DNA of 5,393 nucleotides from an uncultured Prevotellaceae bacterium (GTDB taxonomy: Bacteria; Bacteroidota; Bacteroidia; Bacteroidales; Bacteroidaceae). The notes under the pieces are model-generated. The model was not told the DNA's origin, searched no databases, and saw nothing but the letters and a program-made list of their open reading frames with translations. Positions 4,699-5,393 of the stretch are shown in pieces. Numbering within the stretch: the stretch's first letter is position 1; each line of letters begins with the position of its first letter. The stretch covers positions 1 to 5,393 of the forward strand of contig CAMKMK010000160.1 in the NCBI GenBank assembly GCA_946413885.1, in the 5' to 3' direction. The translations under genes and the position numbers were made by a program.

Positions 4699-5393
4699 AT
4701 GCCGATGACCGTAGAAGAAGTACTGAAGGAATTCAATCCCATCACTTTGGATGAGATGAAGGAGATCCGCTTGATGAATCGAACGGATACGAAATTCGTT
4801 ACTTCACGCGCCAAACTGGTTGAACTCCTCCAGATGGCAGCCCCTGAATACTACGCTCAAGAGATTGACGGACGCCGCATCGGAGATTATTACACGGTCT
4901 ATTTCGACACGCCCAACTACGACATGTTCCGCGTGCATCAATGCGGTCACGCCAATCGCCAGAAACTGCGCATACGCTGCTACGTGGAATCCAAACAAAG
5001 TTTTCTGGAGGTAAAGACAAAGAACAACCACAAACGCACCAAAAAGAAACGCATGAACATGCCAGGATTCGACCCTACAGATCCTCGCTATGACATCCAG
5101 TTTGGAGGCGCCGAGAGTGAATTGGCAGAATGTGACGTGTTCCTCCAGCAACACCTTCATTATGATGCCACCACCCTGACGGAACGCATCGAGAACCGTT
5201 TCCATCGCATTACCTTGGTGAATTTCGGTAAGACGGAGCGCCTGACCATCGATATGGATCTTCAGTTCAACAATCTGGTGACGGGCCAGTCCATGAAGTT
5301 GGACAATGTGGTTATTATCGAGCTGAAACGCGACGGGCTTGTCCCCTCGCCCATTCTGGCCATGCTGAAGAAGCTTCGCATCAAGAAGTCAGG
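4699..5393 (+). CDS. VTC-domain protein, polyphosphate polymerase type (3' end missing)
   Basis: The visible 231 codons match the VTC domain, a tunnel-fold (triphosphate tunnel metalloenzyme) domain that in yeast Vtc4 makes polyphosphate from ATP. Charged beta-strand motifs expected to line the tunnel are present: RTDTKFV (28-34), YYTVYFDTPNYDMF (64-77), KLRIRCY (89-95), FLEVKTK (102-108), the basic KRTKKKR (112-118), ENRFHRITL (165-173), RLTIDMDLQF (181-190) and IIELKRD (206-212). There is no signal peptide or membrane segment, so it should be cytoplasmic. No SPX domain precedes it, unlike the fungal proteins. A TGA directly before the ATG at 4699 bounds the start; ATG 4705 is an alternative. 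The frame is still open at the window end. Compared with bacterial homologues, only a short C-terminal part is probably missing. Polyphosphate synthesis is inferred from the fold; another triphosphate substrate is possible. Confidence 0.88.
   Translation, partial: MPMTVEEVLKEFNPITLDEMKEIRLMNRTDTKFVTSRAKLVELLQMAAPEYYAQEIDGRRIGDYYTVYFDTPNYDMFRVHQCGHANRQKLRIRCYVESKQSFLEVKTKNNHKRTKKKRMNMPGFDPTDPRYDIQFGGAESELAECDVFLQQHLHYDATTLTERIENRFHRITLVNFGKTERLTIDMDLQFNNLVTGQSMKLDNVVIIELKRDGLVPSPILAMLKKLRIKKS

Noticed and set aside
4804..5205. 133-codon minus-strand ORF over the VTC gene
   Set aside because: It is a shadow of the VTC-domain frame, which carries all the conserved charged motifs.

Overview
The window looks like chromosomal DNA from a Bacteroidales bacterium, most likely Prevotella/Segatella-like. 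Every transcription unit here has a Bacteroidetes-type -7 box (TAnnTTTG), three of them with a TTTG -33 box exactly 20 bp upstream. No start has a well-placed Shine-Dalgarno sequence, and the proteins have the character of that group. The genus is an inference; no rRNA or other marker is present.

Layout. Positions 1-35 are the first codons of a leftward gene with a signal-peptide-like start. A divergent intergenic region (36-223) separates it from aroB (224-1285, +), 3-dehydroquinate synthase of the shikimate pathway. A 235-bp non-coding stretch follows. It holds a compact repeat element: four 11-bp cores at an exact 22-bp period, a pair of 8-bp direct repeats, and flanking inverted arms. It also holds a doubtful 34-codon ORF. 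Next is an exported alkaline phosphatase (1572-2999, +) with its own promoter. It converges, with a 29-bp pyrimidine-rich gap, on a leftward two-gene operon: frr (ribosome recycling factor, 3964-4524) and rsgA (30S-maturation GTPase, 3029-3964), overlapping by one base in TGATG. From a back-to-back promoter region a rightward VTC-domain (polyphosphate-polymerase-type) gene begins at 4699 and runs off the window end.

How the genes fit together. frr and rsgA form a ribosome-cycle operon: RRF splits post-termination ribosomes and RsgA checks and matures the small subunit. The alkaline phosphatase releases phosphate in the periplasm, and the VTC-type protein would store phosphate as polyphosphate in the cytoplasm. 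They are not in one operon, so a shared phosphate role is only suggestive. aroB stands alone.

Novelty. The protein-coding content is ordinary housekeeping and I see no previously undescribed multi-gene system. The most unusual structure is the repeat element at 1320-1451. Secondary points are a possible tiny membrane-protein ORF overlapping the phosphatase promoter, a 14-bp dyad at 91-104, and the tight divergent promoters at 4574-4643.
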